Positions 8,581-15,890 of a DNA stretch of 17,586 bases are shown here, piece after piece; position 1 is the first letter of the stretch, and each line of letters starts with the position of its first letter. A program made the position numbers and the translations under genes. This DNA comes from JAHFLD01 sp964367145 (GTDB lineage Bacteria > Patescibacteriota > Minisyncoccia > UBA6257 > 1-14-0-10-40-38), in the NCBI GenBank assembly GCA_964367145.1, contig CAYIWJ010000015.1, positions 1 through 17,586 on the forward strand, given 5' to 3'. The notes under the pieces are model-generated. The model saw only the letters and a list, made by a program, of their open reading frames with translations. It had not been told where the DNA came from and did no database searches.

Positions 8581-9628
8581 CTTTCGTATTGGTATTTTAT
8601 TCAAAAAGCGCCATAGTTTTAGCCTATCAGCCGTTCTCGCGGTTGTTTTCTTCTTGGCTGGAATAGTTGCTAATGTGGTTTTTGGTTCCACTTACACTCT
8701 TACGGGGCGGAGCCAGACTGCTGGCGGTCCGGAGCTGGCCGAGTTGCTGGTTGCGGAGCAAAATACCTTAGCTTCAGCTGGTTTTTACGATAGCACACTA
8801 GTTAATCCAGATGCCTCCGATCTTCATGATTCACTTGATCAGATGGCGCTTATTGACGGTGATTCGCTCTTGACGACAACTGGTCCGGCTGGGGGTTTTA
8901 CTCCGCTCCGAGACGGGGTTTTGAGTTACATCATCAAAAAAGGAGATACTCTTTCGGGAATTGCCAGCCAGTTCCAAATTTCGGTTAACACGCTTTTGTG
9001 GGCCAACTCATCACTTCGATCGCGCTCATTAATTCCCGGGCAGGAGATTCTAGTTTTGCCGGTTGCTGGTATATTGCACCGAGTTTCCGAAAATGAGACG
9101 ATTTCCGGCATTAGCCGCATTTATGGCGTTGATGAGGTTAAAATTAGATCGGCGAATGTTGCTCGTTTGGCGCGTGGGTCCATAGCGGCTGGCGATATGC
9201 TGATTATTCCCGGTGGATCACCGAGAGTGGCAACGGTCGGTTCTTTGGGCGCTCTACCCAATCTTGATGGTTATTTTGGTTTGCCCGCGGCTGGATTTAA
9301 TTGGGGCAAGGTTCATTTTAACAATGCGGTTGATGTGGCTAATATTTGCGGAACTTCGGTCTATGCGATGGCAGAGGGTCTAGTCTCCGAGGTTTTAAGC
9401 CCCCAGCAGTGGAATTATGGTTATGGCGGGCTAGTGAACATTGAACATCCCAATAAGACGTCAACTCGTTATGCTCATCTACAAAAGACTAGTGTGCAAG
9501 TTGGTGATTATATTAAAAAAGGCGCCTTGATTGGCGAGATGGGAAATACCGGAAACGTGCGGGGAACGACTGGATGTCACGTGCACGTGGAAGTAATTGG
9601 AGCTCATAATCCGTTAGCGAAGCAATAG
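8552..9628 (+). CDS. LysM-LysM-M23 peptidase-family cell-wall protein
   Basis: Up to 358 residues. The N-terminal membrane anchor/signal is at about 22-45, a variable acidic linker follows, and LysM domains are at about 124-170 (Y-I-I-K-K-G-D-T-L-S-G-I-A start) and 174-220 (H-R-V-S-E-N-E-T-I-S-G-I-S start). A LytM/M23 metallopeptidase domain runs from about 238 to 352. LysM binds peptidoglycan glycan; M23 enzymes cleave peptide cross-bridges with zinc. H309 (Y-A-H-L) and H343-x-H345 (G-C-H-V-H-V-E) are present. The usual H-x-x-x-D, however, reads N257-N-A-V-D261, with a histidine only at 255. It could be an active variant or a non-catalytic regulator like EnvC/NlpD. The start is uncertain: the frame opens with TTG at 8552, which overlaps the divergent helicase start and a promoter-like -35. 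No in-frame ATG or GTG exists nearby, and ATT at 8588 or 8594 are the alternatives. Confidence 0.9.
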   Translation: MRFGIFCAIFFRIGILFKKRHSFSLSAVLAVVFFLAGIVANVVFGSTYTLTGRSQTAGGPELAELLVAEQNTLASAGFYDSTLVNPDASDLHDSLDQMALIDGDSLLTTTGPAGGFTPLRDGVLSYIIKKGDTLSGIASQFQISVNTLLWANSSLRSRSLIPGQEILVLPVAGILHRVSENETISGISRIYGVDEVKIRSANVARLARGSIAAGDMLIIPGGSPRVATVGSLGALPNLDGYFGLPAAGFNWGKVHFNNAVDVANICGTSVYAMAEGLVSEVLSPQQWNYGYGGLVNIEHPNKTSTRYAHLQKTSVQVGDYIKKGALIGEMGNTGNVRGTTGCHVHVEVIGAHNPLAKQ

Positions 9629-9641
9629 TAAGTTAGCGCGT

Positions 9642-9661
9642 TTCCCCTTGCGGGAATTTTT
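9642..9661 (+). terminator. Weak intrinsic terminator after the M23 gene
   Basis: A 5-bp stem TTCCC/GGGAA (9642-9646 with 9652-9656) with a five-base loop is followed by five T (9657-9661). It starts 13 bases after the M23 stop codon. The short stem makes it a modest candidate. Confidence 0.5.
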
Positions 9662-9737
9662 GAATATACAAACTTAGTTTAAGGAGTGGGTGGCGAATTT
9701 TGGCGAGTAAATAGCTTAACGGGAATCTTTTTGGAAT

Positions 9738-9775
9738 AAAAAAAGCCCCTTTCGATATGAAGTCGAAAGGGGCTT
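9738..9775 (-). terminator. Strong intrinsic terminator of the GC-rich hypothetical gene
   Basis: On the minus strand a perfect 13-bp stem AAGCCCCTTTCGA/TCGAAAGGGGCTT (9763-9775 with 9743-9755) with a seven-base loop is followed by a run of T (9738-9744 read in reverse). It begins seven bases after the stop codon at 9783. On the plus strand no T run follows the hairpin, so it works for the minus-strand gene only. Confidence 0.9.
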
Positions 9776-9782
9776 GGAGGGG

Positions 9783-10793
9783 TCAGGCCTCGGGGAACTT
9801 GGCCGTGACTTCCTTGCCGTTCAAGTGGCTGGGCGGAGCGACGGTCGACTGTTGAGGAGCCATCCGGTTGCGCAACAAGCCGCTCTTCTGCTTGTTGACT
9901 CGCGATGCGCGCAGGTTGTCTTCGCGCTGTCGCGAAAGACTGACATCAGCCTTCAGCTCGATCGCCTCGTTCATCGCTTGGACGACCATCTCGCAGAGGT
10001 TGCGCGACAGGGGTTTGCCGAGGTAGTAGACGAGTTCTCGCGGCACTTGCGGGCCCAAGAACGACATGACTTCGTCGTCGAACGCCTTGCGTTGGCACTG
10101 CAGGCATGACTTGACCGGATCGGCCGCGACGGTGCCCCGTAGATGCGTCCACCAGAACATGGCGCCGCAGAAGCCCTTCGCCTCCCAGCCGACCAGTCGA
10201 TCGCCTTCGAAGATCGGACGAGCGAAGAAGGCCCCTCGCTCGACTCGAACCAGCTTTCCTTTGATCAGCGAGGTTTCCGCGAACTGTTCCAGATCGCCGA
10301 GATCTTGGTCATTGCTCGCGTTTTTCGGAACGAGCTTGAGCTTCGTGGAACGAACCGGTTGGAAGAGCCTGCTGCCGCGCACTTCCATGCCGGAGCACTC
10401 TTCCGCCGAGCACTCGCACACCTCGCCGTCTTCGGTGACGAGATCTCTAACCTCGCCGATCTCGATCGGACGACCACTCAGGAGAGCGACAGCTGCCAGC
10501 TCGCCTTGATCGAGGTACGAGCGGTAGGTGTACCGCAGGCGTTCCGCGTTCGTGGGCGCACCCGGCGCTTGCTTTTCTGACTTGGCGCACAGGAGGTCCT
10601 TGGCTTCTCGCGTGAGCGGGTTGGCCAAGAGTTTGGCGTCCTCGAGTGTCAGTTGACCGCCGAGGCTTTTCGCAAGCGCTCCCAGCGTTTCCCAGTTCGG
10701 TTTCGTTGGCTCGCTGTTGAGAAATTCCATCGCTTCCCGCGTGAGCGGGTACGACTGGTTTCCCTGGGTCTCTCTGTTGCCATTCCCAGACAT
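9783..10793 (-). CDS. Hypothetical GC-rich cysteine-containing protein, probable transferred cassette
   Basis: A 336-residue protein from the ATG at 10793. The frame is open to a TTG at 10832, but the ATG has a GAGGTG ribosome-binding site seven bases upstream. I do not recognise the family. There is no signal peptide or membrane span. P-L-T-R-E-A occurs twice, at 16-21 and 59-64, inside similar helical segments. A C-E-C-S-A-E-E-C cluster is at 126-133, C209 lies in F-C-G-A-M-F-W-W, C-L-Q-C is at 230-233 and C267 follows, so metal binding is possible. The C-terminal 50 residues are basic and probably disordered. Hand counts give 40/60 and 35/60 G+C in two sample segments here, against 30/60 and 24/60 in two segments of neighbouring genes. 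With its own promoter, ribosome-binding site and terminator it forms a separate transcription unit between the M23 gene and folD. Function cannot be named. Confidence 0.85.
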   Translation of the reverse strand: MSGNGNRETQGNQSYPLTREAMEFLNSEPTKPNWETLGALAKSLGGQLTLEDAKLLANPLTREAKDLLCAKSEKQAPGAPTNAERLRYTYRSYLDQGELAAVALLSGRPIEIGEVRDLVTEDGEVCECSAEECSGMEVRGSRLFQPVRSTKLKLVPKNASNDQDLGDLEQFAETSLIKGKLVRVERGAFFARPIFEGDRLVGWEAKGFCGAMFWWTHLRGTVAADPVKSCLQCQRKAFDDEVMSFLGPQVPRELVYYLGKPLSRNLCEMVVQAMNEAIELKADVSLSRQREDNLRASRVNKQKSGLLRNRMAPQQSTVAPPSHLNGKEVTAKFPEA

Positions 10794-10800
10794 GTAATTA

Positions 10801-10806
10801 CACCTC
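10801..10806 (-). promoter_or_regulatory. Shine-Dalgarno sequence deciding the start at 10793
   Basis: GAGGTG lies seven bases upstream of the ATG at 10793. It is the only well-placed Shine-Dalgarno match I find before any gene in the window, and it argues against the TTG start at 10832. Confidence 0.7.
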
Positions 10807-10892
10807 ACCGCCAAGGGCGCGGTTGGATTCAAAAACTCTTTCTCTTTTGTAAATGTACTGCTTCGGTCTCGCCCAACACAGGCGATGGCGGT

Positions 10893-10922
10893 ACTCTAGC
10901 ACAGATTGCTTTTACTTGTCAA
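10893..10922 (-). promoter_or_regulatory. Predicted sigma-70 promoter of the GC-rich hypothetical gene
   Basis: A perfect -35 TTGACA (10917-10922), an 18-base spacer and a -10 TAGAGT (10893-10898) on the minus strand. The -35 box is made from the last sense codons of folD (Leu-Asp-Lys). The predicted transcript start near 10886 gives a leader of roughly 90 bases before the ATG at 10793. I see no convincing riboswitch-like fold in that leader. Confidence 0.75.
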
Positions 10923-11745
10923 GAGGGGTGGTTTTATTGGCTAATATAGCGAAGTTTTCCAGTATTTTAGCCACTAAAATGGGTCCGGTGCCGCCAGGGG
11001 TAGTAGTGGCGCGAATACCTTTTTTTTCTTCCTCTTCGCTGTTTCTGGAATCGTAGTCGCCGCTGATTTTGCCGGTTGATTCGTCTCTTTTCCAGCCAAA
11101 ATCAATGACCAGAGCGTTATTCTTTAGATTTTCGGGGCCGAATATTGCGCCAGCTCCGGTGCCGCTGATTATGATGTCAAAGTGACCAAGTTTTTCTTGT
11201 AGATCGTGGTCGCGACGGCGGAATATTTGGTGAACGATGTTTTGCGTTGCAAGATACGAAGCGATGGGTTGACCGATGAGCTCTCCCCAACCGATTAAGG
11301 CAATCTTTTTATCGACGAGTGAGATTTTTTCCTCTTCAAGAATTGCATTGACCACGCCCAAGGGTGGCGCGGGGGCGTAGTTTTTTTGTTTGCTTTCGTC
11401 ACTTAAAATATCCACATCTTTTGAGGATGGAATAAGTTGGACTAGTTGTTTCTGGTTGAGTCTTGATGGTAGGGGTAGTTGCAAAATTATGCCGCCGACT
11501 TTTGGGTCTTTGGCTAAAAAGTTGAGGAGTGAGGCGACTTCTATTTCTGTCGCTGATTCTGGCAAGACGCATTCTTGGTAGTGAATGCCGATTTTTTCGG
11601 CTGCTTGTTTTTTTTGCCGAAGAAAACTAATGGAGGCGGGATTGTCGCCGACGCGAACCGCGGCGAGCGAAACCTCGGGGATTCCTTGGGCGGCAATAAC
11701 CCTTAGGATTTTTTCGGTGATGGCCAGGCTGGGAATTTTTGACAT
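10912..11745 (-). CDS. folD: Divergent FolD: methylene-THF dehydrogenase/cyclohydrolase
   Basis: A 277-residue protein from the ATG at 11745, where the N-terminus best fits the family. An ATG at 11790 would add a basic 15-residue leader. FolD interconverts methylene-, methenyl- and formyl-tetrahydrofolate with NADP. Seen: V-G-D-N-P-A-S (32-38), catalytic lysine K45, Q-L-P-L-P (89-93), K-D-V-D (109-112), a Rossmann-type region (I-A-L-I-G-W-G) and P-G-G-T-G-P near the C-terminus. Departures: the conserved active-site tyrosine four residues before K45 is F41; P-C-T-P reads P-A-P-P (125-128); and the cofactor-loop G-R-S reads G-W-G. The Lys, Gln and Asp of the active site remain, so activity is plausible but specificity may differ. 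The start overlaps the end of glyA by 43 bases, implying coupled translation of two steps that share methylene-THF. Confidence 0.88.
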   Translation of the reverse strand: MSKIPSLAITEKILRVIAAQGIPEVSLAAVRVGDNPASISFLRQKKQAAEKIGIHYQECVLPESATEIEVASLLNFLAKDPKVGGIILQLPLPSRLNQKQLVQLIPSSKDVDILSDESKQKNYAPAPPLGVVNAILEEEKISLVDKKIALIGWGELIGQPIASYLATQNIVHQIFRRRDHDLQEKLGHFDIIISGTGAGAIFGPENLKNNALVIDFGWKRDESTGKISGDYDSRNSEEEEKKGIRATTTPGGTGPILVAKILENFAILANKTTPLDK

Positions 11746-12923
11746 AAGTTGCGGACTTTTGCGGCGACGTTTTTCTTTTTTAAAAGACATTGCGCAATAG
11801 AAGACGCGATTAAAAACATTTCCTTTTCGCGCATCCCGCGGCGGGTGGCGGATGGCGTGCCAAGACGGACTCCGTTCGGATTGAGCGGGCTTTGGTCGCC
11901 GGGAATGCTGTTGCGATTGGCGATGATGTTATTTTTTTCCAGAATTTTTTCGGCGACTTGGCCCATGATTCCCCGAGGTTTGAGGTTGATGAGCAGGAGA
12001 TGGTTGTCGGTTCCGCCCGTTACGAGTTCAAATCCTTCTTTTTGCAGAGCCCCTCCTAAACTGGCGGCATTTTTCAAAACCTGTTTGGCATAGGCGTCAA
12101 ATGTTGGCAAGGTTGTTTCGTAGAGTGCTTGGGTTAGAGCGGCGATAGTGTTCAAATGCGGGCCGCCCTGCAGACCCGGAAAGACGCTTTTTTGGATTGC
12201 CGACGCCAAAGAATCGCGAGTAAAGATAATGGCTCCTCGCGGACCGGCAAGGGTTTTGTGGGTGGTGGTTGTAACGACGTCGGCGTGCGGAAATGGACTT
12301 GGGTGTAGTCTTGCGGCGACAAGCCCGGCGATGTGGGAGATGTCGGCAACGTGGTAACTGCCGACGCGACGAGCGATTTTGCCGATGATCGCAAAATCTA
12401 TAGCGCGGGGATAAGAGGTGGTTCCGGAGATGATGATTTTCGGTCGATGTTTTAGCGCTAGAGATTCAAGGGTTTGGTAATCTAGGCAACCCTTAGAATC
12501 CAACCCATAGCTTATAGAATTAAAGATTTTTCCGGTGTGACTTGCCGGATGACCATGCGTGAGGTGCCCGCCGGAGGCAAGTTCCAAGCCCATGATTTTT
12601 TCTCCCGGTTTGGCGAGCGCCAGATAGACGGCCAGATTGGCCGGCGAGCCGGAGTGGGGCTGGACGTTGACTATCCATTCTTGGTCTAGAGCAAAAGCTT
12701 GCCGGGCGTATTTTTGCGCCAGGAGCTCCAGTTTGTCACTTTCTAAATTGCCCGGATAATATCTTTTGCCCGGGTAACCTTCGGCATATTTAGTTTCAAA
12801 AACCGAGGAGAGCAGGGCGAGGGTCTCTGGCGAGGGAATGTTTTCAGAGGCAATGAGCGACAAGGTGTCGTTTTGCCGGCGTTTTTCGGCAGTTATGATC
12901 TTGTTAAGATTGGGCGCGTACAT
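11703..12923 (-). CDS. glyA: Serine hydroxymethyltransferase GlyA
   Basis: A 406-residue cytosolic PLP enzyme, close to the usual bacterial length of about 415. It converts serine and tetrahydrofolate to glycine and methylene-THF. Family signatures: L-I-A-S-E-N near residue 23, Y-A-E-G-Y-P-G-K-R-Y-Y (47-57), V-Q-P-H-S-G-S-P-A-N (87-96), the D194-x-x-H197 pair in A-D-I-S-H-I-A-G-L-V, and the PLP-binding lysine K223 in T-T-T-T-H-K-T-L-A-G-P-R-G. The ATG start is at 12923, 23 bases after the glgA stop. The C-terminus overlaps folD. Together with FolD it supplies one-carbon units, a pairing that makes sense in an organism with few biosynthetic genes. No ribosome-binding site is visible, so it probably relies on read-through transcription from the glucan genes. 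Confidence 0.97.
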   Translation of the reverse strand: MYAPNLNKIITAEKRRQNDTLSLIASENIPSPETLALLSSVFETKYAEGYPGKRYYPGNLESDKLELLAQKYARQAFALDQEWIVNVQPHSGSPANLAVYLALAKPGEKIMGLELASGGHLTHGHPASHTGKIFNSISYGLDSKGCLDYQTLESLALKHRPKIIISGTTSYPRAIDFAIIGKIARRVGSYHVADISHIAGLVAARLHPSPFPHADVVTTTTHKTLAGPRGAIIFTRDSLASAIQKSVFPGLQGGPHLNTIAALTQALYETTLPTFDAYAKQVLKNAASLGGALQKEGFELVTGGTDNHLLLINLKPRGIMGQVAEKILEKNNIIANRNSIPGDQSPLNPNGVRLGTPSATRRGMREKEMFLIASSIAQCLLKKKNVAAKVRNLCQKFPAWPSPKKS

Positions 12924-12946
12924 AATTTATGCCCAGCCTAACGAGA

Positions 12947-14389
12947 TTAGAACTTTTTAACAAGCAAGCGATAGAGCTTGGCGTAGGATCTAGCCGCTCG
13001 TTCTACCGAAAAATTTTCCGCAAAGCATTGCTGCTCTAAAGTGGTGTAAGTATCATTTTCGGCAAAGAACATTTTTTCGGCTCGTTCAATGGCGTTGCCG
13101 CAGGCTTCGGGAGTCGCTTCGTCAAAAGTGAGGCCATTGCGATTATTTTGAACAGTGTCTTTGAGACCGCCAGTACTGCGGACAATGGGTACTGTTCCGT
13201 AGCGCATGGCGATCATCTGCCCCAAACCACAGGGCTCAAAGCGAGACGGCATGAGGAAGAAATTACAGGAGGCATAAATTAGTCGCGCTAGTTTGTCGTC
13301 GAATCCGATTCTGGCGGCAACATTTCCGCGGAAGCTACGTTCGGCGGATTTAACCGCTTCTTCTATTTCGGAGGCGCCAGTTCCAAGTATGACTATTTGA
13401 GCGTCGTAGCGCTGAATCATGGTTTTAAGATTTGGCAGAATAAGATCAATCCCCTTTTGGCGGGTAAGGCGGGAGACGACGCCGAAGAGCGGGTGTTTTC
13501 TTCCTGTTTTAAGGCCGAGCTTTTTCTGGAGGGCGTGTTTGTTTTTTTCTTTTTCTTCAGCTGATGTTTGGTCATATCGAGCGGTTAGCGCCTGGTCGGT
13601 TTTGGGGTTGTAGGTCGTGTAATCAATGCCGTTTAAAATTCCGGTAAGAGTTTTGCCGCGAGCGCGGAGTGTGTTTTCTAAACCCACGCCGTACTCCGTT
13701 GTTTTTATTTCTTCGGCGTAGGATGGACTGACGGTATTGACGCAGTCGGCAAGTTCGATTGCGTCGCGCATTAGATTAATCTCGCCGCTTTTCATGGAGG
13801 GGGCGATGTCGCTTAGATTTGGCAACCAGCGGGCAAGGTCGCTGGCTCGCCAGCAACCTTGATTCTCCAGATTGTGAATCGTGAAGAGAGTTTTTGGTCT
13901 CCCGTATTTAATTTTTGATAGTTCGGCAATCAGCGCTCCGGTGTGCCAGTCGTTGCAGTGGACAATGTCGGGATTGCCCAAGAAGCCATCGCGGAGAAGT
14001 TCGGCGACCGCTTTGGAAAAAAACACAAAGCGTTGAAGTTCGCCCAAAGATCCGGAGAGCGCCGTGCGGGAAAAGTAGATTGGGCCAGTGGAGAGATATT
14101 CTTTGTTTTCCACCAGCCAGACTTTGGTTTCTGTTTTGGGAAGAGTGTCGCGATAGAGGCGAATATATTCGGTGGAACTGCCAAGGTTGACTGGTATTTT
14201 GCCAGTAACCAATTCCCCGCTTTTTATTTGCTCGTATTTGGGAAGAATGAGCGAAACTGAAATATTTTGCTTCCAAAGGGCGCCAGCGAGTCCCTGAATA
14301 ATATCCCCCAACCCACCGACGTGGGCGAAGGGGGCGGATTCGGAAGCGACTAACAAAACTTCGATTTTTTTGGCCGGTTTAGCAAGCAT
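12947..14389 (-). CDS. glgA: Glycogen/starch synthase paralogue (GT5) with altered KxGG motif
   Basis: A 480-residue GT-B glycosyltransferase, the usual GlgA length (about 477). The family adds glucose from ADP- or UDP-glucose to the non-reducing end of an alpha-1,4-glucan. Seen: the N-terminal G-G-L-G-D-I loop at residues 25-30; N-D-W-H near 146; H-N-L-E-N-Q; L-N-G-I-D-Y; S-R-L-T-R-Q-K-G; and the C-terminal S-R-F-E-P-C-G-L and T-G-G-L-K-D-T-V nucleotide-sugar loops, all standard. The exception is the substrate-binding K-x-G-G motif, which reads H23-V-G-G. The codon 14321-14323 is clearly His. The catalytic base and donor site look intact, so the enzyme may work with changed donor affinity. 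It starts three bases after the GH57 stop. It is a distinct paralogue of the gene at 15891-17429. Confidence 0.93.
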   Translation of the reverse strand: MLAKPAKKIEVLLVASESAPFAHVGGLGDIIQGLAGALWKQNISVSLILPKYEQIKSGELVTGKIPVNLGSSTEYIRLYRDTLPKTETKVWLVENKEYLSTGPIYFSRTALSGSLGELQRFVFFSKAVAELLRDGFLGNPDIVHCNDWHTGALIAELSKIKYGRPKTLFTIHNLENQGCWRASDLARWLPNLSDIAPSMKSGEINLMRDAIELADCVNTVSPSYAEEIKTTEYGVGLENTLRARGKTLTGILNGIDYTTYNPKTDQALTARYDQTSAEEKEKNKHALQKKLGLKTGRKHPLFGVVSRLTRQKGIDLILPNLKTMIQRYDAQIVILGTGASEIEEAVKSAERSFRGNVAARIGFDDKLARLIYASCNFFLMPSRFEPCGLGQMIAMRYGTVPIVRSTGGLKDTVQNNRNGLTFDEATPEACGNAIERAEKMFFAENDTYTTLEQQCFAENFSVERAARSYAKLYRLLVKKF

Positions 14390-14392
14390 GAC

Positions 14393-15886
14393 TTAGTTAC
14401 CGCGTTGCTCCGGCTGGCCGCCGCGAATAGCACGATATTTTTCTTTGTATTTTTCAATCACGCTTTCAACTTCGGTGTGGGGAATTTCTACTCGGAGCAA
14501 ATCTATGGCGTTGACGGTGTCGTAAATGTCTAGCTTATTTTCCAGCTTAAATTGCGCGTCCCGCCATAAAATGGCTTTTTCGTATTCGCCCCGATTTTTA
14601 GCTTCAGTTTCAAGGCGTTGCATCATATCCAGGAAGGCGTGGTAGACGCCGCGTTCGGCGCCACCTTTGCCGATTGTTCGCTCCTTAAAAGGGATGCGAG
14701 TGATGCCCCGTTGTTCTTGCATCATGGTTCGGATTTTTCCCGTACGTTGCCAATGAAAAGCGGTGGAAATGATGCGCTCGTACAGGTCGCGAGCTCGGTC
14801 GAGAATTGCCGCCTTAACCTCTGGAATGAGGCGAATTACTTCGAGTAGTCGGTAAGCTCCGTCCTCGATCATTTCCACACTCCACCAGGGTTTAGCGGAT
14901 GCCCACCAGAAGTGATCGCTGGCCAGGGCCAGATCCATTTTTTGGCGCACCATCTTAAAGCGAGGGTGGTTTTTGTTTAGGTGTCGTACTTCGTGGAGCG
15001 CGAGCGCCGTTAGCATCCATTGCCAGGAATGAATGGAGTTTTCGGGATCAGACCAAGACAAGAACTGGATGCCTTTTTTGATATCTTCTTCGCTACTGGC
15101 CCAGGTTGATTGAATGGGGTTGATGTTTTTGACCGGGCGCCCGCTTTGAATTAAATCCGATAAGGTTACGAGTTTAAAGTCCTTGGTGTTTAAAATATCA
15201 AAAAGCATTTTTTCTAATCCGGGGCGGTGGTGGCCGAAAGTTTCGCCGTCCATGGCGGTTACCACATAGCGTTGGCTTTTAAGGTCGCTTTTCATCGCTT
15301 CTTTGAGTGTTTCTTTGGAGCGAACGACCGCGCTCATAATCAGATTGCTTAGACGGCGTTCGCGGAGAAAAACAAATAAGTCGCTATTTTCAATTTTATA
15401 AAGATAACTGTAATCCAAAGTTCCGGGTTTATCGCCGGAGGCGATCTCATCCAAAATAATCCACTCAAAGCCCAAAGATTTAATAAGTGGTGCCAAGGAT
15501 TCTTTGTAGGCCATTTCGGTGGGGAAAAATCCTTTGGGGGCGTAGCCCTGGCCCAAGAAGTATTTGTTGGTTTTGTTGTTTTCTTCTATTTGCCGAATAA
15601 TCTCATTTTCTTCCAGAAATGGTAGGAAGGCGTGATACTTTGGCGCGCCAGTGAATTCAATCTGGCCTCGCTCCCCTAGCGCGCGCAGTTGATCCAGAAG
15701 ATCGCGGTAGCCGTACTTATCCAATAACTCGGTTAGCGCTCCGTTAATGTTGAATGTTAAGCGAGCGTGTTTGTTGTTTGTGAGGTGATTGATGATCGGC
15801 CGATAGCTTTGGGCAGCAATGGCTTCCAAAATGTCTGCTTGTTGTTCGGCTGGTTGGTAGATGTGAAGAAAATTAGCCCACTGCAT
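14393..15886 (-). CDS. Glycoside hydrolase family 57 alpha-glucan enzyme
   Basis: A 497-residue protein, ATG start, no signal peptide, so cytosolic. GH57 enzymes act on alpha-glucans with retention (amylase, 4-alpha-glucanotransferase, branching enzyme). Conserved regions in order: region 1 H-I-Y-Q-P (residues 8-12); region 2 G-Q-I-E-F-T-G...Y-H-A-F-L-P (74-89); region 3 with the probable nucleophile E124 in F-F-P-T-E-M-A-Y; region 4 with the probable acid/base D213 in M-D-G-E-T-F-G; region 5 around W-A-S-A-K-P-W-W. Both catalytic carboxylates are therefore present. The short length and the H-I-Y-Q-P form do not decide between amylase, transferase and branching activity. Lying four and three bases from two glycogen synthases, it most likely remodels or branches the polymer they make. 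That is inference from context. Confidence 0.92.
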   Translation of the reverse strand: MQWANFLHIYQPAEQQADILEAIAAQSYRPIINHLTNNKHARLTFNINGALTELLDKYGYRDLLDQLRALGERGQIEFTGAPKYHAFLPFLEENEIIRQIEENNKTNKYFLGQGYAPKGFFPTEMAYKESLAPLIKSLGFEWIILDEIASGDKPGTLDYSYLYKIENSDLFVFLRERRLSNLIMSAVVRSKETLKEAMKSDLKSQRYVVTAMDGETFGHHRPGLEKMLFDILNTKDFKLVTLSDLIQSGRPVKNINPIQSTWASSEEDIKKGIQFLSWSDPENSIHSWQWMLTALALHEVRHLNKNHPRFKMVRQKMDLALASDHFWWASAKPWWSVEMIEDGAYRLLEVIRLIPEVKAAILDRARDLYERIISTAFHWQRTGKIRTMMQEQRGITRIPFKERTIGKGGAERGVYHAFLDMMQRLETEAKNRGEYEKAILWRDAQFKLENKLDIYDTVNAIDLLRVEIPHTEVESVIEKYKEKYRAIRGGQPEQRGN

Positions 15887-15890
15887 AGAG

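Noticed and set aside
9576..9589. CACGTGCACGTG palindromic repeat as a regulatory site
   Set aside because: It encodes the conserved H-V-H-V metal-binding motif of the M23 domain, which explains it.
10066..10580. Two plus-strand open frames of about 145 codons opposite the GC-rich gene
   Set aside because: The minus-strand frame is longer and has promoter, ribosome-binding site and terminator in register; GC-rich DNA gives long open antisense frames.
10794..10892. Riboswitch or RBS-masking hairpin in the cassette leader (ACCGCC with GGCGGT)
   Set aside because: The ACCGCC half lies upstream of the predicted transcript start, so the pair would not form in the mRNA.
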